A DNA stretch of 64,000 bases from JBBECE01 sp040881985 (GCA_040881985.1 JBBECE010000038.1:3385-67384); one strand, 5' to 3'. Shown: positions 40,887 through 49,625, counted from the stretch's first letter. Made by a program: numbers and translations. The notes: generated by a model from the letters alone, not told the origin.

Positions 40887-41669
40887 CTAGAGACTGAAGC
40901 CCAGCGCCTTGACCCAGCCGAGGCCCGCCTCGGTGGTCCCGCGCGGCCTGTATTCCGCCCCGACCCAGCCGGCATAGCCGAGCCGGTCGAGCGCGGCGAA
41001 GATCGCCCGATAGTCGATCTCGCCTTCGTCGGGCTCCGCCCGGCTCGGCACCGCCGCGATCTGCACATGCCCGATCCGGTCGAAGAGCGCCGCAAGGCGC
41101 GTCAGCACATCGCCCTGGGCCCGGCCGACATGATAGACATCGAACATCAGCAGCAAATTCGGCGCGCCGACCCGGTCCTGCAAGTCGGCGGCGTCCTCGA
41201 TCCTTGAGTAGAAATAACCCGGCATGTCGTGTTCGTTGAGCGGCTCGAGGAGGATCGTGAGACCTTTTCCTGCCGCCTTTTTCGTTGCGATCCTGAGATT
41301 TTCGACGAAGCAATCCCGCGCCGCCTGATGCGACGGCGTCCCCGGTCTGCCCGCCATCGCATGCACCGAGACCCCTCCGGCCGCCGCCGCGTAGGCGAGC
41401 CCCTGGTCGACGATCGCCTGAAACTCCGCTTCTCGGCCGGGCACCGCGCCGAGCCCTACCTCGCCCTTCGCCACATCGCCGCGTTCGGAATTGATGCCGA
41501 GGAGTTTTGCCCCCGCTCGCCCGCAGGCGGCCCTGGTCTCCGCCGCCGGCACGTCATAGGGAAAGTGCAGCTCGATGGCCTTGAACCCGGCGCGTCCCGC
41601 CGCCGCGATCCGCTCGAGAAGCGGCAGCCCCGGCCAGAGAAATCCGAGATTGGCGGAAATGCGTTGCAT
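40887..41669 (-). CDS. Hydroxypyruvate isomerase-like TIM-barrel protein (Hyi/OtnI type)
   Basis: A 260-residue AP-endonuclease-2-fold isomerase. It has the Hyi landmarks MQRISANLGFLWPGLPLLER, FKAIELHFPYDVPA, TILLEPLNEHDMPGYFYSRI with the metal Glu and the active-site region, LLLMFDVYHVGRAQGD, and GHVQIAAVPSRAEPDEGEID. Family members isomerise hydroxypyruvate/tartronate semialdehyde or 2-oxo-tetronates. It is divergent from a sugar isomerase/lactonase operon. A D-erythronate dehydrogenase-like gene at 61.4-62.4 kb could supply a 2-oxo-tetronate, but it is distant. Confidence 0.85.
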   Translation of the reverse strand: MQRISANLGFLWPGLPLLERIAAAGRAGFKAIELHFPYDVPAAETRAACGRAGAKLLGINSERGDVAKGEVGLGAVPGREAEFQAIVDQGLAYAAAAGGVSVHAMAGRPGTPSHQAARDCFVENLRIATKKAAGKGLTILLEPLNEHDMPGYFYSRIEDAADLQDRVGAPNLLLMFDVYHVGRAQGDVLTRLAALFDRIGHVQIAAVPSRAEPDEGEIDYRAIFAALDRLGYAGWVGAEYRPRGTTEAGLGWVKALGFSL

Positions 41670-41809
41670 GCCGGGCCGAACCTAAGCCGGACGCGCCATG
41701 TCGCGCAATCTCGTCCAGACACCGGCTTTCCAAGCACCGGCGGGCAGGGTATGAGCGATCGTCCAAATCAAGCCACGATCGCCCGCAGCGGAAATCCAGG
41801 GAGCAAGTG

Positions 41810-42763
41810 ATGAAATTCGGCGCATCGTCATGGCCGTTCCAGTGGGATCCGCCGTATGAGGACGTCATCAAGCGGGTCGCCGCCAACGGTTTCAAGGCGA
41901 TCGAACTGATCGGCTGGAACCAGGACTATTTGAGAGATTATTACACGCCCGCGACCATCAAGCTCCTCAAGTCGTCGCTCAACGGCGAAGGGCTGATGAT
42001 CTCGCAATTCGTCTCGACCCCGCACGACCTGTCGGCGCCCGACAAGGCGCGGCGCGCCGCCGCCATCGACCATTGGAAGCGCACCGTCGAGGTGGGCGTG
42101 GGGCTCGGCTCCAAGATCATCAACATGGTCTCGGCCCATCCATTCGGTTTCCGCGAGCCAGGCGAGTTTCCTCGCATCGTCACCAAGCCGCTGGTGCAGA
42201 CTTACGCGGCCCATGTGCCCACCGGGCTCGACTGGAACCAGAACTTCCTCGACTATGTCGATGCGCTGAAAGCCTGCGCCAAAGTCTGTCAGGATGCGCG
42301 CGTGATGATGTCGGTCGAGCCGCATCCGCACCGCTACCTCGCCAACAATGCGGGCGCGCTGCGCCTCCTGGAATATGTCGGCTCGCCCGCGATGGGCGTC
42401 AATTTCGATCCCTCGCACACCTTCCCGATGGGCGAGTTTCCCAACATCTCGGTCTATCAGTTGGGCAAGCACATCATCCATTGCCACGCCTCCGACAATG
42501 ACGGCCTGACCAACGTCCATTGGCGGCCCGGCGGCGGCAAGATCGACTGGCGCGCCATGTTTGAGGCCCTCAAGGATGTCGGCTATGACGGGGTGATCTC
42601 GATCGAGCTCGAGGACGTGCCCGGCGTCTCGCGTGGCACGTCCAACGCCGCCGGCGTTTTCCGCAACCCGACCGCCACCCGGGAATTCGTCGACGAGACC
42701 GTCGCCGGGATGAATTATCTGAAGGCGATCTGCCGCGATCTCGGCATCAAGGTCGAGGAATAG
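41810..42763 (+). CDS. Sugar phosphate isomerase/epimerase-family TIM-barrel protein
   Basis: A 317-residue protein from ATG 41810 (GTG 41807 is also possible), with AGGGAG a few bases upstream. It has the Xyl-isomerase-like fold: FKAIELIGWNQDYLRDYY, VMMSVEPHPHRYLANNAG with the metal Glu, AMGVNFDPSHTFPMGEFPN, IIHCHASDND, and GYDGVISIELEDVPGV. These residues supply the divalent metal site of keto-sugar epimerases and inosose-type enzymes. It is 20 bp upstream of a beta-propeller lactonase, so they probably form an operon. The exact sugar is unknown. Confidence 0.85.
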   Translation: MKFGASSWPFQWDPPYEDVIKRVAANGFKAIELIGWNQDYLRDYYTPATIKLLKSSLNGEGLMISQFVSTPHDLSAPDKARRAAAIDHWKRTVEVGVGLGSKIINMVSAHPFGFREPGEFPRIVTKPLVQTYAAHVPTGLDWNQNFLDYVDALKACAKVCQDARVMMSVEPHPHRYLANNAGALRLLEYVGSPAMGVNFDPSHTFPMGEFPNISVYQLGKHIIHCHASDNDGLTNVHWRPGGGKIDWRAMFEALKDVGYDGVISIELEDVPGVSRGTSNAAGVFRNPTATREFVDETVAGMNYLKAICRDLGIKVEE

Positions 42764-42783
42764 GCCCGCCGGAAGGAACGATC

Positions 42784-43890
42784 ATGCCCGACCGCCAGCT
42801 GGTCTTTGTCGGCACCTATTCCGAGCCGATTCTTTTCGGCACCGGCCAGGTGCTGCAAGGCAAGGGCCAGGGCATCCATGCCTTCTGGTTTGATCGGACT
42901 ACCGGTCAGCTTACGCCGGGCCCGGTCACCAAAACGCGCAACCCCTCCTACCTCGCCTTCGATCCGTCTCGGCGTTTGCTCTACGCCGTCAACGAGTTCA
43001 AGGAATATGAGGGCATGGCGTCGGGCGCGGTCAGCGCCTTCAGGATCGATGCGAAGACCGGCGAGCTGGCCTTTCTCAATCAGCGGGCGAGCCAAGGCAC
43101 CGACCCGTGTCACCTGATGGTCGATCACACGGGCAAATGCGTGCTCGTCGCCAATTTCGCCTCGGGATCGGTTGCGGTGCTGCCGATCATGGCCGACGGA
43201 TCGCTCGCCGAGGCAAGCTGCGTCATCCAGCACCAGGGATCGAGCGTCAATCCGACCCGCCAGAGGGGCCCGCATGCCCATGCGGTCGAGCTCGACGCCG
43301 CCAACCGCTATGCGTTCGTGCCCGAGCTTGGCGTCGACCGGGTGATGATCTATCGGCTCGACCCGGCGGCCGGCAAACTGTCGCCAAACCCCGACCAGCC
43401 TTGGATTTCGATGCGGCCCGGCGCCGGCCCGCGCCAGATCGCCTTTCATCCCGACGGCAAGCTCGCTTTCCTCATTAACGAACTCGACTGCACCATGACC
43501 TCGTACCGCTACGATTCGGCGCGCGGCGCGCTCGAAGAAATCCAGACTCTCTCGACCTTGCCGGCCGGTTTCACCGGCAATTCGAGCTGCGCCGCGGTGC
43601 AGATCGCCCCCTCGGGTAAATTTCTCTACGGCTCCAACCGCGGCCACAATACGCTCGCGACCTACCGGATCGACGCCGCTTCGGGCAAAATGCAGATCGT
43701 CGGATTCCAGCCGACTGGCGGCGCGATACCGCGCAATTTCGAGGTCGATGCCGAGGGCGCCAATCTCGCCGCCGCCAATCAGGAGTCCAACAATGTCGTC
43801 ATCTTCCGGCTCGACAACGCGACGGGAAAGATGACCCCGACCGGCAGCGAGGTCGACGTCGGCACTCCGGTCTGCATCAGATTTTTATGA
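42784..43890 (+). CDS. Seven-bladed beta-propeller lactonase (6-phosphogluconolactonase / carboxymuconate-cyclase fold)
   Basis: A 368-residue lactonase_7-family protein. The repeated blade pattern is visible: PSYLAFDPSRRLLYAVNEFK, GTDPCHLMVDHTGKCVLVAN, GPHAHAVELDAANRYAFVPE, GAGPRQIAFHPDGKLAFLIN and APSGKFLYGSNRGHNTLATY. The conserved Arg/His/Glu active-site positions of the family sit in these segments. Such enzymes open sugar lactones, phosphorylated or not. No signal peptide is seen, so it is cytosolic. Linkage to a sugar isomerase suggests an aldonolactone as substrate. The stop overlaps that of the convergent MFS gene by 6 bp. Confidence 0.87.
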   Translation: MPDRQLVFVGTYSEPILFGTGQVLQGKGQGIHAFWFDRTTGQLTPGPVTKTRNPSYLAFDPSRRLLYAVNEFKEYEGMASGAVSAFRIDAKTGELAFLNQRASQGTDPCHLMVDHTGKCVLVANFASGSVAVLPIMADGSLAEASCVIQHQGSSVNPTRQRGPHAHAVELDAANRYAFVPELGVDRVMIYRLDPAAGKLSPNPDQPWISMRPGAGPRQIAFHPDGKLAFLINELDCTMTSYRYDSARGALEEIQTLSTLPAGFTGNSSCAAVQIAPSGKFLYGSNRGHNTLATYRIDAASGKMQIVGFQPTGGAIPRNFEVDAEGANLAAANQESNNVVIFRLDNATGKMTPTGSEVDVGTPVCIRFL

Positions 43891-45102
43891 AGCGCTGAGC
43901 CTCGCCGGCGTCTCGCCGGCCTCGCGCCTCGCCGATTTGAGACGGAGCGAGATTATGACGCAAACCGCCCCCGCCAGCGCCAGCGCCGCCCCGCCCAAAA
44001 ACGCGCCCGCTCCCGCAACGGCCGTCAGATAGCCGAAGCCGATCAGTGCCGCCGCCGAGACCACCTGCACGACGACCACATAAAAACTCTGCGCCTCGGC
44101 GGCGATGTCCTCGCTCGTCCAGTTGGCGATGAAGTTGACCGTGCCGAGATAGCCGAGCGCGAAGGTGATTGCGTGCAGGGTTTGCAGGAGGAACAACAGC
44201 GCGACCGGCGGGTTGAAGGCCATGATAGCGAGCCGCGCCGCCATCGTCAGCGCCGCCGCGAGGATCAGATACCGCGCCGAAAAGCGCGAGGCAAAGCGCC
44301 GGAAGCCGAACATCATCAGCGCTTCGGCGAAGGCGCTGACCGCCACCAGCGGCCCGATCACCGCCTCGGACATGCCGGCGTTCTTCCAGATCAGCGCCGC
44401 GAAGCCCTGCAACAGGTAGTGGCACGAATAGAGCATCGCTGCGCCGACGATCGCCAGTACGAACCAGGGTTTCAACGCATCGAGGAGCCGCGCCCGGGCC
44501 TTTGGTGCGGCGTCGGACTTCGCCTCGCTTTGCTCGGCGCGGAAGCGCGGCAATTGCAGCGCGGCGGCGGCCCGCAGCAGCCCGACCCCGGCGAAGATCG
44601 GCAGAAAGACCACCGCGCCCCACGCCGCGGCGAGAAAGCCCGTCGCCGCGTTCAGCCCCATGAAGCCGACCGTGCCCCAGGCCCGGATGAATCCGAAATC
44701 GCTGCCGCGCCGGCGGGTGAGCCGCAGGCTCGCCGCGTCGGCCACCGGTCCCGCCGCCATCAGCGGCACCATGGTCAGCGCGTAGACGACGAGAATTCCC
44801 CAGAAGCCGCTGACGAAGAACAGCCCGAGCGGGGCCAGTCCCGAGATCGCCGTCGCGACGACGATCACCTGCCGCCAGTCTTTGGCTCTGTCGGCGATCC
44901 GCCCGACGATGAGATTGATCGCGATCATCAGGATGATCGGCACGGCGTTGATGTAGCCGATCTGGTCTTCGAGGACACCCTTCTGGACGAGCCAGATCGG
45001 CAGGTACGAGGCGGCGGCGCCGTTGCCCATGTAGAAGCAGAAATAGAACAGGCTGGTGCGCCCCTCAGGCGAGCGCAGCTGTCCCAGCCACCGTTCGATC
45101 AC
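43885..45102 (-). CDS. MFS transporter, tandem copy 2
   Basis: A 405-residue 12-helix permease. GTG 45102 overlaps the stop of the preceding MFS gene (GTGA), and a much longer frame upstream to 45570 lies inside that gene. Landmarks are LRSPEGRTSLFYFCFYMGNG, YLPIWLVQKGVLEDQIGYIN, VGRIADRAKDWRQVIVVATA, GSDFGFIRAWGTVGFMG and NFIANWTSEDIAAEAQSFYV. These resemble the MFS_1-like/3-phenylpropionate permease group. It is clearly paralogous to the neighbouring copy along its whole length. The substrate is unknown; the adjacent isomerases and lactonase suggest a sugar or sugar acid. Confidence 0.85.
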   Translation of the reverse strand: MIERWLGQLRSPEGRTSLFYFCFYMGNGAAASYLPIWLVQKGVLEDQIGYINAVPIILMIAINLIVGRIADRAKDWRQVIVVATAISGLAPLGLFFVSGFWGILVVYALTMVPLMAAGPVADAASLRLTRRRGSDFGFIRAWGTVGFMGLNAATGFLAAAWGAVVFLPIFAGVGLLRAAAALQLPRFRAEQSEAKSDAAPKARARLLDALKPWFVLAIVGAAMLYSCHYLLQGFAALIWKNAGMSEAVIGPLVAVSAFAEALMMFGFRRFASRFSARYLILAAALTMAARLAIMAFNPPVALLFLLQTLHAITFALGYLGTVNFIANWTSEDIAAEAQSFYVVVVQVVSAAALIGFGYLTAVAGAGAFLGGAALALAGAVCVIISLRLKSARREAGETPARLSAS

Positions 45103-46421
45103 TTCGGATCGCCCCTCGGGTGGGTGGCATTGACCGCCGCCTGTTCTTCGCTCGGCGGCATCAGAATCAGCGAGCCGATGATGCAAAGCCCGGCGAGTGC
45201 CGCGAGCGCGGCCGACGCCCAGAATGCCCCGGCGCCGAACCAGGCGACGAGAAATCCCGAGCCGACCAGCACCGCCACCGAGGTGATCTGCCGGAACACC
45301 ACCGCCACCGATTGCGATTCGGCGGCGATCTCCTCGCTCGTCCAGTTGGCGATGAAATTGACCGCGCCGAGAAAGCTCATTCCCATGGTCGCCAGATTTA
45401 GCGCCTGCAACGCGGCGAGACCCCAGATCCCGGGCTCGAGCGCAAATCCGCACCAGCGCACCACCCCCGCCGCGCAGCAAAACAGCAAAAGGTGCCGCGC
45501 CGAAAACCGCCGCGCGATCCGCGCGAAATACAGCATGATGACGATCTCGGAGGTTGGCGCCACCGCCCAAAGCGGCCCGATGATTTCGGGAGGAATGCCG
45601 GCCCGTTGCCAGATCAGCGCCCCGAATCCCATTTGCAGCATGTGGCTGCCATGCAGCAGCGCCACCCCGACGAGCGGCAGCACATACCAGAGCTGCCAGG
45701 TTTGTTTCATTGTCGTGGCGATCTTCGGATTGGCCCGTGCGCGCCGGCCGCGCGCCGGGGGTGGCGGCGGCGGCGGCGGCAGAGGCAGGGGGACATCGCC
45801 CGGCACGCTTTCGGGAATCGTCAGCGCCGGCGGCGCCCGGAACAGGTCGTTCTCCTCGCGGAAATACGGAAGCTGCAGCGCCGTCGCCGCCCGCGCGAGA
45901 CTGAGGACGACGATCATCGTGACGAAGGCGGCCGCCCCGTACCAGCCGAGGAAAAATCCCCCGATGATCGTCGCGAGAATGAACCCGATCGTTCCCCAGA
46001 CCCTGACCCGCCCGAAATCGGTGCCGTGACGGCGCGTCATCCGGAGCGCCGCGGCGTCAACGACCGGCGCGATCGCCTGGAACGGCACCATCATCGCCGT
46101 CCAGACGATCAGGACGCCCCAATAGCCGTCGACGAAATAGAGCCCCAGCGGCACGCCCCCGGCAAACACCGCGCCGGCGACGATCACCGTGCGCCAGTCC
46201 TTCGCCCGGTCGGCGATCCGCCCGACCAGCATCGTTAGCACCACCACGACCAGAATTGGCGCGGCGCTAATGGTGCCGATGGCGCTCTCGCTGATCCCTT
46301 TGTCGACCAGCCAGATCGGCAGATAGGGATTGGAGACCCCCATCGCCATAAACAGGGTCAGATAGAAGATCGAGGTGCGGCCTTCGGGCGAATTGAGCCG
46401 CTCCCGGAACGTAACCGGCAT
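45099..46421 (-). CDS. MFS transporter, tandem copy 1, with Pro-rich loop
   Basis: From ATG 46421 (440 residues; a TTG at 46445 is possible). It shares with copy 2 LNSPEGRTSIFYLTLFMAMG, YLPIWLVDKGISESAIGTIS, VGRIADRAKDWRTVIVAGAV, GTDFGRVRVWGTIGFILATI and NFIANWTSEEIAAESQSVAV. Its central cytosolic loop, between helices 6 and 7, is enlarged with a run of about eight prolines and a basic stretch (ARGRRARANP). The stop overlaps the copy 2 start, so translation is probably coupled. The pair looks like an old tandem duplication and might form a heteromeric or double transporter. Confidence 0.85.
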   Translation of the reverse strand: MPVTFRERLNSPEGRTSIFYLTLFMAMGVSNPYLPIWLVDKGISESAIGTISAAPILVVVVLTMLVGRIADRAKDWRTVIVAGAVFAGGVPLGLYFVDGYWGVLIVWTAMMVPFQAIAPVVDAAALRMTRRHGTDFGRVRVWGTIGFILATIIGGFFLGWYGAAAFVTMIVVLSLARAATALQLPYFREENDLFRAPPALTIPESVPGDVPLPLPPPPPPPPARGRRARANPKIATTMKQTWQLWYVLPLVGVALLHGSHMLQMGFGALIWQRAGIPPEIIGPLWAVAPTSEIVIMLYFARIARRFSARHLLLFCCAAGVVRWCGFALEPGIWGLAALQALNLATMGMSFLGAVNFIANWTSEEIAAESQSVAVVFRQITSVAVLVGSGFLVAWFGAGAFWASAALAALAGLCIIGSLILMPPSEEQAAVNATHPRGDPK

Positions 46422-46513
46422 GAAAAGAAGGGCTCCGGACGGCAAGGAAGTGGCGCGATTTTGCGCGCTCGATCAGGGATTTGCAACCCCGGCCGGGTGC
46501 GGCCGAACCCCGC

Positions 46514-47539
46514 TCACGCCGCCACGATCGCCATCGGTCGCGCCGGCACCAGAGTCTCGACGAATTGCCGCGTCGATTCCGACCAGGTGAATTTTTCGGC
46601 GTGCTTTCGGGCGGCCGAGCGCGACAGCGTCAGCGCCTTGCGCACCGCCGCACCGAGGTCTTCGCTCATCGCGCCGGCTTCCGGATCGGTCAGCACATCG
46701 ACCGGCCCCATCACCGGGTAGGCAGCGACCGGAACCCCGCAGGCCAGGGCCTCGATCATCACATTGCCAAACGTGTCGGTGCGCGAGGGAAAAACGAAGG
46801 TGTCGGCGCTGCGATAGGCGGCAACCAGCGGGGACCCGACCAGCGTGCCGGTGAACACCGCCTGCGGATAGCGCAACCTCAACTCTTCGAGCTGCGGGCC
46901 GTCCCCGACCACGACTTTGGTGCCGGGCACGTCGAGCTTGAGAAACGCCTCGACATTCTTTTCGACCGCTACCCGCCCGACATGCAGCAGGATCGGCCCT
47001 TCACGGTCGGTGAACATGGTCGGCTCACCGGGGCTAAACTGCACCGCGTCGACCCCGCGAGCCCAGACGGTGAGATTGCGGAAGCCGTGCGCGGTGAGGT
47101 CCTTTTCGACCGACCGGGTCGGCACCAAAGTCGTTGCCGCCGCCGAATGGAACCAGCGCAGGTAGGCGTAGCTCCAGTCCGGGGGCACCGGCAGCCGCGC
47201 CGCCACATATTCGGGATAGCGCGTGTGATAGCTGGTGGTGAAGCCGAGCTGATGGCTGACGCAATGGATGCGCGTCATCAGCCCGAGCGGGCCTTCGGTG
47301 GCGATATGGATATGGTCGGCCTGGCTTTTCGAAATGAAGTCGGCGATCGCGCCGAGCGGGGCGAGCGACAGCCTGATTTCCGGATAGGTCGGCATCGGCA
47401 TGGTCCAGAAGCGCTCCGGCGTCAGGAATACCGCCTGGTGCCCGAACTGGCCGAGCCCCAGCCCGACATACTCGAGGCACCGCACCACCCCGTTGACCTG
47501 GGGATGCCACGCGTCGGTGGCGATCAGCACCCGGCTCAT
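46514..47539 (-). CDS. GT4-type glycosyltransferase, Agt-like (diacylglycerol glycosyltransferase candidate)
   Basis: A 341-residue GT-B enzyme from ATG 47539, which overlaps the stop of the phosphoesterase gene (ATGA). Donor-site features are LLHVGRVAVEKNVEAFLKLD, VVVGDGPQLEELRLRYPQAV and SRTDTFGNVMIEALACGVPV; the N-terminus is LIATDAWHPQVNGVVRCLEY with SYHTRYPEYVAARL. In Agrobacterium a glycosyltransferase of this type (Agt) is encoded with phospholipase PlcP and glycosylates diacylglycerol under phosphate limitation. The same gene order is present here with a candidate Pho box upstream. Direct evidence for the lipid substrate is lacking, and an alpha-mannosyltransferase role is the alternative. 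Confidence 0.8.
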   Translation of the reverse strand: MSRVLIATDAWHPQVNGVVRCLEYVGLGLGQFGHQAVFLTPERFWTMPMPTYPEIRLSLAPLGAIADFISKSQADHIHIATEGPLGLMTRIHCVSHQLGFTTSYHTRYPEYVAARLPVPPDWSYAYLRWFHSAAATTLVPTRSVEKDLTAHGFRNLTVWARGVDAVQFSPGEPTMFTDREGPILLHVGRVAVEKNVEAFLKLDVPGTKVVVGDGPQLEELRLRYPQAVFTGTLVGSPLVAAYRSADTFVFPSRTDTFGNVMIEALACGVPVAAYPVMGPVDVLTDPEAGAMSEDLGAAVRKALTLSRSAARKHAEKFTWSESTRQFVETLVPARPMAIVAA

Positions 47540-48336
47540 GCGACCGCCCTTTCCCCGCCGGCCTTGCTTTCCCCGCGCACGCCCGCCAGTTCCTTCCAGC
47601 GAATGAGCTCGATTGTGCCGTCGTAATTCTCGACGACCGCCGTGCAGCTTTCGACCCAGTCCCCGGTATTGATGTAACGGGTGCCGAAATTGTCGTGGAT
47701 GTCGGCGTGATGAATATGCCCGCAGATCACCCCGTCGACGCCGGTGCGCTTGGCTTCGAGCGACAGCGCCCGCTCGAACCGGCCGATGAAGCTGACGGCG
47801 TTTTTCACCTTGTGCTTGGCCCAGGCGCTCAACGACCAGTAGTCGAAGCCGAGTTTGCGGCGCGCGAAATTGATGACGATATTGGTCCTGAGCGCCGCGC
47901 GGTAGGCCCAGTCGCCGAGATGGGCGAGCCACTTGGCGTGGCGCACGACCACGTCGAACTGGTCGCCGTGAATGACCAGATACCGCTTGCCGTCGGCGGC
48001 GTGGTGGATCACCTGGTCGGCGATTTCGATGTCGCCGAAATAGGTGCCGAGATAGTCGCGCAGGAACTCGTCGTGATTGCCGGGCAGATAAATGACCCGC
48101 GCCCCGGCGCGCGCCTTGCGCAGGAGCTTCTGCACCAGCAGGTTATAGCTCGGCGGCCAGTACCAGGATTTCTGCAGCCGCCAGCCGTCCATGATGTCGC
48201 CCACGAGATAGATCGTGTCGGCATCGTGGACCTTGAGGAAATTCAACAGCTGTTCGATGCGGATGGCCTTCATCCCGAGATGGATATCGGAGATGAACAA
48301 TGCCTTGGTGCGCCGAACCTCGGTCCCTTCGGCCAT
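47536..48336 (-). CDS. PlcP-like metallophosphoesterase (annotated in many genomes as LpxH-type)
   Basis: I chose ATG 48336 (266 residues); the ATG at 48402 would place the candidate Pho box inside the coding region. The calcineurin-type motifs are ALFISDIHLG, YLVGDIMDGWRL, IYLPGNHDEFLRDY, LVIHGDQFDVVVRHAKWLAH and VDGVICGHIHHADIHD. This composition resembles UDP-2,3-diacylglucosamine hydrolase LpxH and the rhizobial phospholipase C PlcP (SMc00171), which degrades phosphatidylcholine to diacylglycerol at low phosphate. Coupling to an Agt-like glycosyltransferase favours PlcP. LpxH function is the main alternative. Confidence 0.8.
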   Translation of the reverse strand: MAEGTEVRRTKALFISDIHLGMKAIRIEQLLNFLKVHDADTIYLVGDIMDGWRLQKSWYWPPSYNLLVQKLLRKARAGARVIYLPGNHDEFLRDYLGTYFGDIEIADQVIHHAADGKRYLVIHGDQFDVVVRHAKWLAHLGDWAYRAALRTNIVINFARRKLGFDYWSLSAWAKHKVKNAVSFIGRFERALSLEAKRTGVDGVICGHIHHADIHDNFGTRYINTGDWVESCTAVVENYDGTIELIRWKELAGVRGESKAGGERAVA

Positions 48337-48391
48337 CGCGTTTCCGGGAAGCTGCTCCGCCCCTGCCGCACGGCCCCTATTGCTGATTCCG

Positions 48392-48409
48392 GCGACAGCC
48401 ATATGACAT
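48392..48409 (-). promoter_or_regulatory. Candidate PhoB box upstream of the PlcP/Agt-like pair
   Basis: On the minus strand the bases ATGTCATATGGCTGTCGC contain two 7-mers separated by 4 bases: ATGTCAT (6 of 7 to CTGTCAT) and CTGTCGC (5 of 7). The spacing is that of a Pho box. The site ends about 55 bp before the ATG at 48336. It overlaps an alternative ATG at 48402, which is an argument for the shorter protein. Confidence 0.5.
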
Positions 48410-48432
48410 TGTAGCCCGACCGGCCCCGCCGA

Positions 48433-49029
48433 TCAAAAGACAAAAAGCGCCACCGCCGCCACCATCAGCGCCGCGAGCAGCATCCCGAGCGACCGCTCGA
48501 GGCCCGTCCGCTTCAACCAGAGCGCGAGCTGCTGGCCGAAGAGCATCCACAGCGCGGTGGAGAATGGCGCGATCGCGACGGCCCCGAGCGTCAGCCACAG
48601 GATGCTGGCGAGCCGGCCCTCTCCGCTGACGACCAGCGCGGCGACGAAACTCGTCGCCATCGCCCAGGCCTTGGGATTGACCCACTGGAACGCCACCGCC
48701 TCAATGAAGGTCATCGGCCGGCCGGCCGGCTGCCCCCCGGCAGTGATGCGGATGCCGAGCAGATGCCACGCCATCCACAGGAAATACGCCGCCGCCGCGT
48801 AGCGCATCGCGGTTTTCACCCAGGGATAGGCGGCGAACAGCTCGCCGAGCCCGAGTCCCACCCCGAACACCATGATCGGGAACCCGATGCAAATACCGAG
48901 CGCGTGCCGCAGGGTGCGCCGGACGCCGAACTTGGCCGTCGAGGTCATCAGCATCAGATTGTTCGGCCCCGGGGTGAAATAGGTCGGCAGCGCAAGCAGC
49001 AGGAAACTGGCGACGAGATCGATTTGCAT
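48433..49029 (-). CDS. LysE/RhtB-family amino-acid exporter
   Basis: A 198-residue six-helix exporter. The signature PTYFTPGPNNLMLMTSTAKF is in the first helix, with RYAAAAYFLWMAWHLLGIR and EAVAFQWVNPKAWAMATSF following. RhtB-type members export homoserine, threonine, leucine or cysteine-pathway metabolites. The ATG 49029 faces a cupin gene across a 95-bp divergent region. It lies 97 bp upstream of the phosphoesterase gene, with a Pho-like box between them, so it need not be in that transcript. Confidence 0.88.
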   Translation of the reverse strand: MQIDLVASFLLLALPTYFTPGPNNLMLMTSTAKFGVRRTLRHALGICIGFPIMVFGVGLGLGELFAAYPWVKTAMRYAAAAYFLWMAWHLLGIRITAGGQPAGRPMTFIEAVAFQWVNPKAWAMATSFVAALVVSGEGRLASILWLTLGAVAIAPFSTALWMLFGQQLALWLKRTGLERSLGMLLAALMVAAVALFVF

Positions 49030-49124
49030 CTGCCCCTTTTACGTCACTATCGCTGACATAAAAAGCCTGTTTCTCCGCGCCGGCACGCATGGCAATTTCG
49101 CCTCGCCTCGCGCCAGGAGAAGCC

Positions 49125-49625
49125 ATGCCCAAACGCATCGATCCGCGGACCGTCGAGCCCGTCGTCGGCACCCTCTATCCGCCCCCCTTCGACAAGCCAT
49201 GCCGCGCCCGCGAGCGCCGCAAGCTCGGCGATGTCGCCCAACTCACCCAGTTTGGCGTCAATCTCCTCCGCCTGCCGGCCGGCGCCTGGTCGTCGCAGCG
49301 CCACTGGCACGTCAAGGAGGACGAATTCATTTACGTCGTGTCGGGGGAAGTCACTCTCGTCACCGACGAAGGGCCGGAGCTGCTGCATGCTGGCGATGCC
49401 GCCGGTTTCAAGGCCAACCATCCGGACGGCCATTGCCTGCAGAACCGCTCCAACGCCGACGCTTTGGTGCTCGAGATGGGCAGCCGCGTGCCGGACGAGG
49501 TCGTCTATTATTCCGACATCGACATGCGGACGGTCCCGGGCGGAAAGCCCACCCCTTATGCGCATCGGGACGGCACGCCCTTCACCGACGTCCGCCGGCG
49601 CGGTCCGGACACCAAAGACGGCTAG
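49125..49625 (+). CDS. Cupin-domain protein
   Basis: ATG 49125, behind AGGAGAAG, starts a 166-residue protein with one cupin barrel. The first cupin motif is QRHWHVKEDEFIYVVSGEVT with the metal His/His/Glu set, and the second is AGDAAGFKANHPDGHCLQNR. The C-terminus ends with GKPTPYAHRDGTPFTDVRRR. Small cupins of this type are often of unknown function or act as sugar-binding or stress proteins. The first 12 codons of the longer frame from 49089 are not family-like. It converges with ugd, overlapping by 4 bp. Confidence 0.83.
   Translation: MPKRIDPRTVEPVVGTLYPPPFDKPCRARERRKLGDVAQLTQFGVNLLRLPAGAWSSQRHWHVKEDEFIYVVSGEVTLVTDEGPELLHAGDAAGFKANHPDGHCLQNRSNADALVLEMGSRVPDEVVYYSDIDMRTVPGGKPTPYAHRDGTPFTDVRRRGPDTKDG

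Noticed and set aside
44173..46029. A 618-codon plus-strand frame across both MFS genes
   Set aside because: It is antisense to two clearly recognisable permeases, with low-complexity Arg/Gln/Pro-rich translation.
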